Shown in pieces: positions 17,184 to 25,958 of a DNA stretch of 64,000 nt. The notes under the pieces were generated by a model. That model was not told where the DNA came from. It saw only the letters and a program-made list of their open reading frames with translations, and did not search any database. Both the position numbers and the translations under genes were made by a program. How positions within the stretch are numbered: position 1 is the stretch's first letter; each line of letters begins with the position of its first letter. Source of the stretch: an uncultured Bacteroidia bacterium (GTDB lineage: Bacteria > Bacteroidota > Bacteroidia > Bacteroidales > UBA932); the NCBI GenBank assembly GCA_902779785.1, contig CACZDC010000005.1, positions 1-64,000 of the forward strand. Direction: 5' to 3'.

Positions 17184-18434
17184 CTATCTCTTGGAAGTGA
17201 CGTCGCGCTCGTAGCGTTCGATTTCGGGGATGAAGGCAGGGCCGACAGGGACTCCGTTCTTGAGGTTGAAATAGTCGAAGACGGCGCCGAAAGGCATTGT
17301 CTTAGCCTCTTCCAGGAGGGCGAGACGCTGGAAGCCCTTGCCGGCGTCCTCGTACTCGCGAAGCTTTGCAAGAGGCTCCAGAAGGGCGCTCAGCAGGCAC
17401 TTCTGAGTCGCTCTCGTTCCGATGACATAGGCGCCGATACGGTTGATGGCGGCGTCGAAATAGTCCAGACCGATATGGGCACGGCCGAGGGCGTCGGCGC
17501 GAACGATTTCCTTGAAAAGGTCGAGAGTCTGGTCGTTCATTATGGTCACGTGGTCGGAGTCCCAGCGGATCGGGCGGGAGACGTGAAGCATCAGTTCGGG
17601 GACGAAGAGAAGCAGGCTGGCGACCATATCGGAAACATTCTCTGTCATCTCATAATGGCCGGTGTCAAGGGTGTACATCAGCTTGCGGGTGGCACAGTAA
17701 CCGGCGACGAAATCGTGGGAGCCGACGGTATAGCTCTCAAGCCCGATACCGAAAAGCTTGGCCTCAAGGCAGGTTTTCATTCCCGGGAGCTCCTCCTTCA
17801 GGATTTCGTCGAGGGCTTCGGCAAATATCTCGCGGTAGCGTTTGCGCTCGACCGTCTGGTCCTTTGAACCGTCGTGGACCCAGATATTCATAATGCAGGG
17901 GTCGTTCTGGGCCTTGCCCATAGCGTCGGCGATGCGGCGGCAGCGCTTGGTGTGCTCGATCCAGAAGTCACGTATGGCCTTGTCCGGATTGGCCAGGGAC
18001 AGGTCGCCGCTCTTAGGATGGCCGAAAGAGGTCGAGTTGAAGTCCAGTTTGAGGCCGTTTTCCTTCGCCCACTGTATCCAACTCTCGAAATAGCGGACGT
18101 CCACCTCGTCGCGGTCCACCTTCTTGCCTCCGAAATCACCGTAGATTTCGTGCAGGTTCAGGCGGTGATTACCGGCGATAAGGCTTTTTGCAAAGAGGAC
18201 GTCGGCCCGCACCTCTTCAATGTTACGTGCGCGGCCCGGGTAGTTTCCGGTAGTCTGGATACCGCCGGATAGACCGCCCTGGTTTTCAAAACCGATTACG
18301 TCGTCGGTCTGCCAGCAGTGAAGGGAAATCGGAGTTTTCTCCAGGATTTCGATGGCTTTGTCCGTGTCCACGCCGATGGCGGCATAGCGCTCTTTGGCCA
18401 ATTCGTAGGCTTTGAGAATTTGTGCTTCGTTCAT
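17184..18434 (-). CDS. rhaA: L-rhamnose isomerase
   Basis: Converts L-rhamnose to L-rhamnulose in the cytoplasm with divalent metal. Its 416 residues match the family length of about 418. Family stretches are ISLHCWQTDDVIGFEN, TTGNYPGRARNIEEVRAD, HEIYGDFG, FNSTSFGHPKSGDLSLA, NIWVHDGSKD, the metal-site region CLEAKLFGIGLESY and LDTGHYEMTENVSD, and HVSRPIRWDSDHV. It lies between rhaB and rhaT. The region between rhaB and rhaA holds the palindromic element at 18462-18558, so the mRNA carries two hairpins just before this start codon. Confidence 0.97.
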   Translation of the reverse strand: MNEAQILKAYELAKERYAAIGVDTDKAIEILEKTPISLHCWQTDDVIGFENQGGLSGGIQTTGNYPGRARNIEEVRADVLFAKSLIAGNHRLNLHEIYGDFGGKKVDRDEVDVRYFESWIQWAKENGLKLDFNSTSFGHPKSGDLSLANPDKAIRDFWIEHTKRCRRIADAMGKAQNDPCIMNIWVHDGSKDQTVERKRYREIFAEALDEILKEELPGMKTCLEAKLFGIGLESYTVGSHDFVAGYCATRKLMYTLDTGHYEMTENVSDMVASLLLFVPELMLHVSRPIRWDSDHVTIMNDQTLDLFKEIVRADALGRAHIGLDYFDAAINRIGAYVIGTRATQKCLLSALLEPLAKLREYEDAGKGFQRLALLEEAKTMPFGAVFDYFNLKNGVPVGPAFIPEIERYERDVTSKR

Positions 18435-18461
18435 ATTTCTTTTTATTTATTGTGTCTGCGT

Positions 18462-18558
18462 ATAGCGTGCATAGTGTCCCATTTTCAGGGACACCAGTGT
18501 CAAAAACTACCCTTTTCCGCACATAGTGTCCCATTTTTTGGGACACTATGTACGCTAT
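18462..18558. repeat. 97-bp compound palindromic element at the rhaB 3' end
   Basis: The outer arms 18462-18480 and 18540-18558 are inverted repeats matching at 18 of 19 bases (ATAGCGTG...GTGTCCC). Inside, 18521-18533 and 18539-18551 form a perfect 13-bp palindrome with a 5-base loop, and GTGTCCC (18474-18480)/GGGACAC (18488-18494) a second hairpin. The element supplies the last codons and the stop of rhaB. Confidence 0.8.
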
Positions 18559-19948
18559 GAGGCTGGAAAGTACGTACTTCAAAGACCGAGGCAATAAGGC
18601 TGCGGGCCTCCCAGCGGTCCTTGACCATACCGGCGGCCTGGGCCTGGAGGACGACATTGCCGATTGCGGTCGCCTCGGAAGGACCGGCGAGCACCGGAAG
18701 ACCGGTTGCATCTGCCGTCCACTGGTTAAGCAGGTCGTTGGCGCTGCCGCCGCCGATGATATGGAGCTTCTCAATCTTGAACGGGGCGAAGCCCTGGAGC
18801 ATTTTCAGCACCTCGGCATAGCGATCTGCAAGGGAATGATAGATGCAGGAGACGATCCGGGCGTCGGAAATGCCCGGGCCGAGAGCCGCGCTGATTTCCG
18901 CGACCATATCTCCAGGATGGGCAAAGGCCGGGTCGTCCGGATTGATGCGGCCGGGGAAGTCCTTCTCGGAGAGGGCCATAGCCTGGAGCTCGGGGTAGGA
19001 ATAGTCCTTGCCCTGCTCCTTCCAGACCTTCCTGCACTGCTCCAGAAGCCACATTCCGGTGATATTTTTGAGGAAGCGGACCGTCCCTTCTACGCCGCCT
19101 TCGTTGGTAAAATTCAGTTTTGCGGACTCTTCATTTACGGCCGGTGAAGGAAGTTCAATGCCCATAAGGCTCCAGGTGCCGCTCGAAAGGTAGGCGAAAT
19201 GCTCGTCCGAGGCCGGGACTGCAAGGACGGCCGAGGCGGTGTCGTGTCCGGCTACGCTGACTACGGGGATGGGCCCGAGACCCGTCCGGGACGCATATTC
19301 CTCCTTCAGCGAGCCGAGTTTGCGGCCGGGTTTCACTACCTTTCCGAAGGCCTCCGGGGCAACTCCGGCAAGGGCGCATATTTCCGGATCCGGAAGGCCG
19401 GTGGCGGGATTTGCCAAGGCCGAAGTCGAGAGGATGGTTGACTCCGTAACTTTCTCTCCCGTAAGCAGATAAGCAAGGGCATCCGGAAGGAAGAGCACGC
19501 TTTCAGTTCCGGGATACTGCCCCTTCTGGGCATAAAACTGGAATACGGAATTGAAGTCCATTATCTGTATGCCGGTGCGCCTGAACAACTCGGCTCGGGG
19601 CATCTCGGCGAAAAAGCGTTCCGGAACGCCGGAAGTATAGGGGTCGCGGTAGGACCGGGGATCCTCGATCAAGCTGCCCCGGGCATCGAAGCGGGCGAAA
19701 TCCACGCCCCAGGTATCTATGCCAATGGACTCGGGCTTCAGGCCCCGACTACCGGCGACGGCAAGGCCATCCACTATGGATTCGAGTATCGCGCCGAGGT
19801 CCCAGAAATACTTTCCTTCCCGTTCGAGAAGAGGTGTCGGAAAACGATGGAGGGTCTCCAGTTCCAGAGAGCCCTCACCCAGCGAGGCGAGCATAACACG
19901 CCCGCTCGTCGCGCCGCAGTCCACGGCGATGAAGTGCTTGAGTACCAT
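18500..19948 (-). CDS. rhaB: Rhamnulokinase (FGGY family)
   Basis: Phosphorylates L-rhamnulose to L-rhamnulose-1-phosphate. It has the FGGY two-domain ATPase fold: FIAVDCGATSGRVMLA at the N-terminus, GIDTWGVDFA, VAGHDTASAVLAVP, YLSSGTWSLMGIE and the late HIIGGGSANDLLNQ. The normal protein should end near VFEVRTFQP; the last 18 residues and the stop codon come from the palindromic repeat 18462-18558 and look like an acquired tail. It is first in the rha run, with a consensus promoter only four bases before the ATG. Confidence 0.95.
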   Translation of the reverse strand: MVLKHFIAVDCGATSGRVMLASLGEGSLELETLHRFPTPLLEREGKYFWDLGAILESIVDGLAVAGSRGLKPESIGIDTWGVDFARFDARGSLIEDPRSYRDPYTSGVPERFFAEMPRAELFRRTGIQIMDFNSVFQFYAQKGQYPGTESVLFLPDALAYLLTGEKVTESTILSTSALANPATGLPDPEICALAGVAPEAFGKVVKPGRKLGSLKEEYASRTGLGPIPVVSVAGHDTASAVLAVPASDEHFAYLSSGTWSLMGIELPSPAVNEESAKLNFTNEGGVEGTVRFLKNITGMWLLEQCRKVWKEQGKDYSYPELQAMALSEKDFPGRINPDDPAFAHPGDMVAEISAALGPGISDARIVSCIYHSLADRYAEVLKMLQGFAPFKIEKLHIIGGGSANDLLNQWTADATGLPVLAGPSEATAIGNVVLQAQAAGMVKDRWEARSLIASVFEVRTFQPHSVHSVPKNGTLCAEKGSF

Positions 19949-19952
19949 ATTG

Positions 19953-19983
19953 CAAATGTACTATTTTTTCTACTTAGAGTCAA
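19953..19983 (-). promoter_or_regulatory. rhaB promoter
   Basis: The minus strand reads TTG (19981-19983), 20 bases, TACATTTG (19953-19960), a full consensus promoter. Only four bases separate the -7 box from the rhaB ATG (19948), so transcription should begin at or next to the start codon, giving a leaderless or nearly leaderless mRNA. Confidence 0.75.
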
Positions 19984-20025
19984 GTACTTTTTTCACCGCC
20001 ACGGCTATGTCCTCAGGGCCAGGCT

Positions 20026-20937
20026 TTAGCGAATTTCGAAATCGACCCAGACAGGGAAGTGGTCGGAGGCGAAAAATCCGTCGTAGCGAGTATCGTTGCA
20101 GCAATAGCGGAGCGGCGTGACGCCTTTGCCGCGATAGTAGATGAAATCGATTCGGTTGTGATTGGCGGCTGGGTCGACCAGATTCCAGCCATTGAAGGTC
20201 ACTTCCGGACCCGTTCGGAGCTCCGGCTTGTCGTCAAAGTAGTGATAGGAATCAGTCCAGTGAGTACGATAGACGGCTGAAGCCTTATGCTTTTCCGTGG
20301 CATTCATATCCCCGACAAAGAATGACGGCAAATCCTTTGGATTGTACTTGCGCTCCATCTCGATTATAATATGGGCATTGTCTGCGTGCTGCTGCTTGTT
20401 CAGAGGCGCGTGGGTCACGATGAAGCAATATTTCCGGCAAGTCTTCCTCTCCTTCAGGATCACGCAGATGGCGCCGCGGATGAAACGATGCTTGCCGTCG
20501 GAACCGAAATCATTGACCTGCTTCTGGTCCGGAGGATTTGACAGCCAGAAATGATGCGGCTCTCCGACAAGTTTGAAGCGGTCTGAGCGCCAGATGATTC
20601 CGTGAGCCTTGGTCCCGTGGCCGTCCTTGGCATACGGACCGAAGAAATAACTTCCATACTCCACTCCCCTTTCAGAGAGCATTCGCGGAACACTCTCCTG
20701 CTCCTTGGAATCCACTTCCTGAAGGCCGCAGACATCGAACTCATTGTCCAGGATGGACTGGATAAGACGAGGTTCACGCACCGACCATTTATTGTCTACG
20801 CTGGCGGAATCCAGCTTTGCCCTGCGAAGATTGTAACTTCCTACGCGAATCTGCACGGGCTTTCTTGCAATAGCTTCTGAAGACGCCGCGACAAGAGCGG
20901 CGACGGCACAAAATGTCATCAGTATGAATCTTTTCAT
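20026..20937 (-). CDS. Secreted endonuclease/exonuclease/phosphatase-family protein
   Basis: Metal-dependent phosphodiesterase fold, exported (signal MKRFILMTFCAVAALVAASS). The motifs appear in order: VGSYNLRRA, VCGLQEVDSKEQ with the metal-binding glutamate, VTHAPLNKQQ, VGDMNATEKHK and the terminal SDHFPVWVDF. At 303 residues it has the usual length of Bacteroidota members, whose substrate is mostly unknown; some act on phosphorylated sugars or lipids. It is transcribed leftward, separate from the rha run by 77 bases, with its own promoter carrying the direct-repeat operator, so it may belong to the same regulon as the isomerase-ROK-GH3 operon. Confidence 0.88.
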   Translation of the reverse strand: MKRFILMTFCAVAALVAASSEAIARKPVQIRVGSYNLRRAKLDSASVDNKWSVREPRLIQSILDNEFDVCGLQEVDSKEQESVPRMLSERGVEYGSYFFGPYAKDGHGTKAHGIIWRSDRFKLVGEPHHFWLSNPPDQKQVNDFGSDGKHRFIRGAICVILKERKTCRKYCFIVTHAPLNKQQHADNAHIIIEMERKYNPKDLPSFFVGDMNATEKHKASAVYRTHWTDSYHYFDDKPELRTGPEVTFNGWNLVDPAANHNRIDFIYYRGKGVTPLRYCCNDTRYDGFFASDHFPVWVDFEIR

Positions 20938-20940
20938 CTC

Positions 20941-20967
20941 ACTGTGGTAAACTGTGGTGCAAAGATA
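20941..20967 (-). promoter_or_regulatory. Promoter -7 box and ACCACAG direct-repeat operator of the phosphodiesterase-like gene
   Basis: The minus strand shows TATCTTTG (20960-20967) followed at once by two direct copies of ACCACAGT (20951-20958 and 20941-20948), in the same place relative to the -7 box as at 15104-15130. The -33 region lacks TTG. Confidence 0.65.
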
Positions 20968-20973
20968 CGAATT

Positions 20974-21855
20974 TTAGCGGAGATACTCCTTGAAAAAGTT
21001 CCAAATCTCGCGGCAGGTATCCAGATCGTTCATAGCCCAGGAATGTTTTCCCTCCACGACTTCATAGAGCCGGACTTCGGTGGCAGGACCGCCCTCCCAG
21101 GCTGGCAGGCCGCCATAATAGCGATGGAGAACAACCTGGCGGGCCTCAGGAGTCTTGAGCGGGAGTTCAGTCCGCTGGTAGGCCGGGCAGCGGTCGAGCG
21201 TAACCATTGCGCTTACGGCCGAAGGAACGCTCAGATAAGCTCCCCAGCCGTACTGTCCCTGAGGATCCCCTTCCCAGCGGGATGTTTTGTCCGCAGTCCC
21301 GTGTATTTCCATAAAGGGTATCGGGCGCCCCGGCAGTTCTCCGTCATAGATCCACTTCATAGTCAGGCCGGCGACAGATGCCAGAGCAGAGAAGGTAGTA
21401 TCTGAGGACCAGGCGGTCAGGTAACACATTTCACCGCCATTGGACATTCCGGCGAGGAAGGTATTCTTCTCGCTAAAACCATACTTTTTCTGGAGCAGGC
21501 GGGCAAGTTCAGTCAACAGGGCGAGGTCATCGTCCTCCAAATCTGCCTGGGTCGGATAGCCAACATTCCACCCTGTCTTGCCGACCGAATTCTCCCTGCC
21601 CTGAGGATAGCAGACCGCAAAGCCTTCTTCGCTTCCGACTTCCATCATCTCCGGGCGATACCCTTCCGCCTTGCCGCCATATCCGTGCAGGACCATCACC
21701 AGCGGTATCCCCATTGGGGCGTTTTCCGGAATATAAAGTTGAAAGGAGCGCTCCCTGCCGTCAAAGCGGAAGGATTCCTTAACACACTTCGGCTGAGCTG
21801 CAAGCGTGATAGAGAGCAGCAGCAAGCCGCATAATAGAGAACAAATTCGATTCAT
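20974..21855 (-). CDS. LpqC/PHB depolymerase-type secreted esterase
   Basis: Alpha/beta hydrolase with a signal peptide (MNRICSLLCGLLLLSITLAAQ). VMVLHGYGG forms the oxyanion-hole region, GMSNGGEM carries the nucleophile serine, HGTADK probably holds the acid residue, and EGKHSW supplies the histidine near the C-terminus. The family includes feruloyl and acetylxylan esterases, so removal of ester groups from plant polysaccharide is a fair inference. At 293 residues it has normal length. It is followed leftward by the phosphodiesterase-like gene and preceded by a 634-base repeat-rich gap. Confidence 0.85.
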   Translation of the reverse strand: MNRICSLLCGLLLLSITLAAQPKCVKESFRFDGRERSFQLYIPENAPMGIPLVMVLHGYGGKAEGYRPEMMEVGSEEGFAVCYPQGRENSVGKTGWNVGYPTQADLEDDDLALLTELARLLQKKYGFSEKNTFLAGMSNGGEMCYLTAWSSDTTFSALASVAGLTMKWIYDGELPGRPIPFMEIHGTADKTSRWEGDPQGQYGWGAYLSVPSAVSAMVTLDRCPAYQRTELPLKTPEARQVVLHRYYGGLPAWEGGPATEVRLYEVVEGKHSWAMNDLDTCREIWNFFKEYLR

Positions 21856-22003
21856 AGGACTAAGGTACGAAGAATATTTTGAATTCAGAACGCAAAGAGT
21901 ATTCCGTAGCTTATTATCGCCACTTCCGCGTCAGCAAACTCAAAACGGCGGAGAACAGGGAAGGTATTGCGCACTGGCGACGACCGGGCGTTATGGCCGC
22001 CGC

Positions 22004-22054
22004 CAGAGGGGCCTACCGCGAGCTTGCCACAAAGGCTCGCGTCCGGCCCCTCTG
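22004..22054. repeat. Long GC-rich hairpin
   Basis: CAGAGGGGCC (22004-22013) pairs perfectly with GGCCCCTCTG (22045-22054), and inside it CGCGAGC (22017-22023) pairs with GCTCGCG (22035-22041). There is no T run. It is one part of the gene-free interval 21856-22489, which otherwise holds an AT-rich inverted repeat and GC-rich tandem repeats. Confidence 0.6.
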
Positions 22055-22122
22055 CTAGCTGCTTGGAGACATTGTCAAATGCTGAAGAACCCTGAATCAG
22101 TTGGCCAAAACGACACATTTGC

Positions 22123-22230
22123 CGTAAAATGCAACTCGCTGACTTTCAGGTATTTATCCATTTCAACCTATGTATTTTTACGCAGGTTAAATCACACAAA
22201 CTACTGCTAATCAATAAGTTGCATTTTACG
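22123..22230. repeat. Inverted repeat bounding an AT-rich 108-bp segment
   Basis: CGTAAAATGCAACT (22123-22136) and AGTTGCATTTTACG (22217-22230) are a perfect 14-bp inverted repeat enclosing AT-rich DNA, unlike the GC-rich sequence on either side. It looks like a small non-coding mobile or regulatory element. Confidence 0.55.
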
Positions 22231-22280
22231 ACAAAATTACCGCAGCCCCAAGCGCAAAGCGCCAAGCACGCGCTGACAAA

Positions 22281-22457
22281 GCCCGAAGGCGCGAAGGGCA
22301 GAACGACAAGCGGCGCCCCGAAGGCAGAACGCCGGGAAGGGCGGGAAGGATGGTGGAGCCGAGGGGCCCTGGGCGAAGCCGACCATTTTCCGGTCGGCAA
22401 GGCCAGCGCCCCGAAGGCGCGAGGGGCATAACGACACACAGCGCCCCGAAGGCGCGA
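22281..22457. repeat. GC-rich repeat cluster; copy A of an element also found inside the epimerase-like gene
   Basis: AGCGCCCCGAAGGCGCGA occurs at 22405-22422 and 22440-22457 (35-base period) with shorter versions at 22281-22297 and 22313-22325. The part 22348-22421 (GGATGGTGGAGCCGAGGG... to CCGAAGGCGCG) is about 80% alike to 30529-30601 inside the epimerase-like gene. A 7-bp hairpin GCCGACC/GGTCGGC lies in its middle. No believable protein is encoded. Confidence 0.7.
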
Positions 22458-22489
22458 AGGCATACTCGCGAGCGAGCTGCCGCCGGCAT

Positions 22490-23923
22490 TCAAAGCCCGC
22501 CGAGGGCGCTGCGCTCGATGATCAGCACGGGCGAATCCCATAACGGGAAGCCCTTGAAACGGGTGGTGCCAGGGTCGTTGTGGGAAGGATTGTCCTGAAT
22601 GCCTTTGAGATCGTGGACGAGACCTGTCAGCATATCCACATAGACAGGATCCTCCATTACCGCATTCACGCAGACATTGCAGAGGCGGCGCTCAAGGGAC
22701 GAAGACGGACGGTCGCCGCTGAGCCAGAGCACACAGCCGACCGCTTTGCCACCCTTCTCGATGCCAAAAGAAGTGAACTCAGAGGCCGTATCCACACTGG
22801 CACGGATTCCACCACCCGGTTTCAAATCCGGCGTAAAAACACTCGTAACGTGCTGGACAGCATAGAATTTAGGCCTCAGATAGACCGGTTTCTTATTCCC
22901 GTTCATACGGATAAGCCCAAAAGACTGGAGCATCCAGCCGTAATTCAGGTCCACCATCGTAAAGAAAGAATACGGAATCCCCAGTCCCCAGTGCGTCAGT
23001 GCCTGCCGAAGGTCCCACTTGGCCTGGCTGTACTCGGTCCATTCGATATGCTTCATAGCGTGGCCATACTCAAGCTGACCGGGGCAGCCGGTCTCCCCCT
23101 GCAGCAGACCGACGGCCGTACTGTAGCGGTCCACATCCTCCCTGAGCTCCTTCACGTAAGGGACGATACTCTCCGGGAGCGGCCAGTAGGCGTGGTAGGT
23201 GATATAGTCCATATAAGGAATGCCACCGGCCTTGTCTATCAACTCCAGCGCCTGGCGGATATACTTACGGTCCGGGCTGCAACTGCCGAAAGCCGCAATC
23301 TTAGCCTCGGGATCCACCTCACGGATAGCCTTCGCAGTGCGGACGAACAGATTGGCATATAAAGGATAGGAATCCAGATTCTTGCGGCCGTCCGGCTCGT
23401 TCCAGACCTCCCACATCGTCACCTTGCCTTTGTAGCGGGAGACCGTCGCTTTCACATAACGCAGCCAGGCGTCCATAATAGGCCCGTCGGGGAAAAGCTT
23501 TGCATTGAGGTCGTGCCCGTGCTGGGAATAGATCGGGTTGCCATAGCAGAGGCACATCCAGGGATGGACCCCTTCGGCAATAAGTCCGTCCACGTGCTCA
23601 TCCAGCCAGGCGAAATTATACTTTCCCTTTTTCTGCTCGGTCTTGGCCCATCCGCTCTGAAGGCGAGCATAGCCGACGCCGGTCTGACCGACAAAGCTGC
23701 GGAACTCGCTGAAAATCGCATAGTCCCGATCCATTGTTTCCACTCCGACAGACCATACGGACTGAGCGTCGAGACTGGATGCGACTGGATGGATTTCCCC
23801 GATGACGGGGAGAGCGGCCGGATGGGCCTTGATATTCTCCCAGGTTACGGATTTCATCAACTGCTGAGAGTGCAGGGGCAGCGAAAGCGCAAAAAAGAGC
23901 AGAAAGGCAAGTGTCTTATTCAT
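22490..23923 (-). CDS. Secreted clan GH-A glycoside hydrolase, GH39-like
   Basis: Exported (signal MNKTLAFLLFFALSLPLHSQ) TIM-barrel glycosidase of 477 residues. The WEVWNEPDG motif gives the acid/base glutamate and LQGETGCPG near residue 272 is the likely nucleophile region, a pattern typical of GH39 and related clan A families. VGYARLQSGWAKTE and YITYHAYWP also fit. I cannot name the family or substrate with certainty. The start overlaps the upstream glycosidase stop as ATGAATAA, so it is the last gene of the transporter-isomerase-glycosidase operon. Its stop abuts the GC-rich repeat cluster. Confidence 0.78.
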   Translation of the reverse strand: MNKTLAFLLFFALSLPLHSQQLMKSVTWENIKAHPAALPVIGEIHPVASSLDAQSVWSVGVETMDRDYAIFSEFRSFVGQTGVGYARLQSGWAKTEQKKGKYNFAWLDEHVDGLIAEGVHPWMCLCYGNPIYSQHGHDLNAKLFPDGPIMDAWLRYVKATVSRYKGKVTMWEVWNEPDGRKNLDSYPLYANLFVRTAKAIREVDPEAKIAAFGSCSPDRKYIRQALELIDKAGGIPYMDYITYHAYWPLPESIVPYVKELREDVDRYSTAVGLLQGETGCPGQLEYGHAMKHIEWTEYSQAKWDLRQALTHWGLGIPYSFFTMVDLNYGWMLQSFGLIRMNGNKKPVYLRPKFYAVQHVTSVFTPDLKPGGGIRASVDTASEFTSFGIEKGGKAVGCVLWLSGDRPSSSLERRLCNVCVNAVMEDPVYVDMLTGLVHDLKGIQDNPSHNDPGTTRFKGFPLWDSPVLIIERSALGGL

Positions 23924-25955
23924 TGTAACGGCTCTGATAAAGGGTATATCCTACCGAACGGCAGGCTTCAATCGTTTCAGGATAAGGAGTATCGCAGCAG
24001 TCCAGGAATCCGACCTGGAAATTCTCGCCGTCAAAGCGCCCTGTCGTAGCCTGGTCCATATACTGGTGCCAATGGATGCCTATGATTTGTGGATGTCTGA
24101 GCGCGCTCAAAGCATACTCTTTGTAAAAATACGCCCTTTCCTGCTGATTGTCACAAATCTGAAGGGAAGGATGGAAGAGGCCGCGGTCCAAGGCGCCAAG
24201 ATGCCATTCCCCTATCATCACAGGCTTGTCAAGCTCTTCCGGAAGCTTGTATGAATCAATGGTATAGCGATACTGGTTGTGGGAGATGACATCGCAGTAT
24301 CTGGCACCAATCGTAACGACATCCGGATTGCTGCATACAAAACTAGCAAAGCGGCAGCCCATATACAGCACGCCCGGAGCATAGCGGTCGAAAGATTCCC
24401 GGATTACCTTGTAATACTCCTCGATAAGAAGCCGGTTGAAATCCAGGAGGTCAGACTCCGACGCTTCTGACGGCTCGACCGGCCAGCCGTAACGCTGCTT
24501 CAGGAAGGAGCGCATCGCCTTTTTGGCAGCCTGGGACTCGGGAGCATTCACCACGCATTTTGCGGCGTGAGTTTCGTTCCCCCATTTAATCTCATTATCA
24601 ACGAAATAACCAAGGAGATACGGGTCTTCGACATCCCTCTTGTGGGCCTTGAGCTGGTCCTCGACCGCTGCGCGGAAACTCGGATCGAAGGGGTCCATTA
24701 TGGGGAACCACGGGCCGTCGGCCCCCTCGATAGGGACGCTCCGGATATCAAAACGGTCGATGAAAGGAGTGCGGTCCTCCCGGCAGATATCGATGTCCGA
24801 GGAGTTGGCGATGGTGTTAAGTCCCCAGCTGCGAAGCCTCCTGTGGGCAAGATCCGACCAAATGGACTTATAATCAGGGCCATATTTCCGGTAGATATTG
24901 GCCGAAGAGAAGTCGAAAGTCGAATCCTCCTGCCAGCGCTCATAGTAAGGTATAAGCAACTCGTCATTGGTAAAGCGGAAGCGCCAGAGTGAATCGTCCG
25001 GAGAGGGCAGGTATTCGAACATATAATCCCGGGAAGCAAGCTTTGCCCCGTGCAGCGGAGTGACCGAAGATGAAGCGTTTACGCGGATTATGCCGTGGCT
25101 CCAATAGAGGCAGCCTTCCGGGTCTATCATCCACCACTTGCCGTCAATCTTTTGGACGCGGAAATGGCCGGTCGCCTCATAGCGGGGTCCATCCGCCCAG
25201 CCGCCATACTTGTTCCAGCCTTCCGGACCGGGATGCGCGGCAAGGTCCTTTTCTTCCTCGCTGCGGGCCCTAAGGAGGTCCTCGTCAGAATGCGTCTTGC
25301 CGGGCCATTCCTTGTGCTTGAACTGGCCATAGCGGTCAATCATCGGGAAGAAGGCCGCACTGTCCAGCTGCATATAGCCAGGAACAGGACGCTCGCCCGG
25401 CACAAGGGTCAAATTCTCTATGGACCAATGGCTTACGGGATACTGCTTTTTCGAAATGAAACGAATCTCCCTTACATCGGACAGGTCCACTCCGTACTGA
25501 ATATGCCGGAATTCTCCGTATGGAGTATCCCTCATAAGTGTCAGGAGACGGTTCACCTCCGGATGAGGCATATCACAGGGAAGAAGGACTTCCAGAGTGG
25601 TATGCTCTCCTGGCGCTACTTTGAAACGGTCCTCCAGTATGCCCTGGGAAGGACGGGAGCGAGAATCTTTCCCTTCATTCTCGAGGAAGAAATAAAGGCT
25701 GAGATAGTCTTCAGTATTGTCATTACGGACCGTAAAACGGATCTTGGAAAAAGGGCGGAGGTCCCACTTGCCCTTCAGGGAGAAGCCGCCCTCCACCTTG
25801 GCGGTGCTGACGTCGATCCTCTGCTGAGATATCTCAAGGGATGACTTCTTAAAAGCATCCACCTTCAATGAAGGATCATCAAAGGAGACGCTCACCCTGC
25901 CGCAGGAGCTGAAAAGCAAAGCGGCGAGGGCGAGAGTTAAACCATATTTACGCAT
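23916..25955 (-). CDS. Lipoprotein glycoside hydrolase resembling GH50-type beta-agarases
   Basis: The lipobox is FSSCG after MRKYGLTLALAALL. The N-terminal third is a beta-sandwich, carbohydrate-binding-like region (FSKIRFTVRNDNTEDYLSLY). The catalytic barrel starts at HFRVQKIDGKWWMIDPEG and contains WGLNTIAN, GYFVDNEIKWG (acid/base region) and MIGEWHLGALDRG (possible nucleophile). These resemble GH50 and related agarase-like enzymes common in Bacteroidota, but the true substrate may be another galactan or pectic side chain. It follows the isomerase gene after three bases and overlaps the next glycosidase by eight. Confidence 0.7.
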   Translation of the reverse strand: MRKYGLTLALAALLFSSCGRVSVSFDDPSLKVDAFKKSSLEISQQRIDVSTAKVEGGFSLKGKWDLRPFSKIRFTVRNDNTEDYLSLYFFLENEGKDSRSRPSQGILEDRFKVAPGEHTTLEVLLPCDMPHPEVNRLLTLMRDTPYGEFRHIQYGVDLSDVREIRFISKKQYPVSHWSIENLTLVPGERPVPGYMQLDSAAFFPMIDRYGQFKHKEWPGKTHSDEDLLRARSEEEKDLAAHPGPEGWNKYGGWADGPRYEATGHFRVQKIDGKWWMIDPEGCLYWSHGIIRVNASSSVTPLHGAKLASRDYMFEYLPSPDDSLWRFRFTNDELLIPYYERWQEDSTFDFSSANIYRKYGPDYKSIWSDLAHRRLRSWGLNTIANSSDIDICREDRTPFIDRFDIRSVPIEGADGPWFPIMDPFDPSFRAAVEDQLKAHKRDVEDPYLLGYFVDNEIKWGNETHAAKCVVNAPESQAAKKAMRSFLKQRYGWPVEPSEASESDLLDFNRLLIEEYYKVIRESFDRYAPGVLYMGCRFASFVCSNPDVVTIGARYCDVISHNQYRYTIDSYKLPEELDKPVMIGEWHLGALDRGLFHPSLQICDNQQERAYFYKEYALSALRHPQIIGIHWHQYMDQATTGRFDGENFQVGFLDCCDTPYPETIEACRSVGYTLYQSRYNE

Positions 25956-25958
25956 AAG

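Noticed and set aside
22281-22457. Repeats with 35-base period considered as a CRISPR array
   Set aside because: Only two full units, the units are not separated by unique spacers of even length, the sequence is GC-rich throughout and no cas gene is near.
22146-22541. Overlapping minus-strand frames of 66-131 codons in the repeat island
   Set aside because: Their residues come from GC-rich tandem repeats (Pro/Arg/Ala/Ser-rich) and several frames are open at once, as expected for repeat DNA; no protein is likely.
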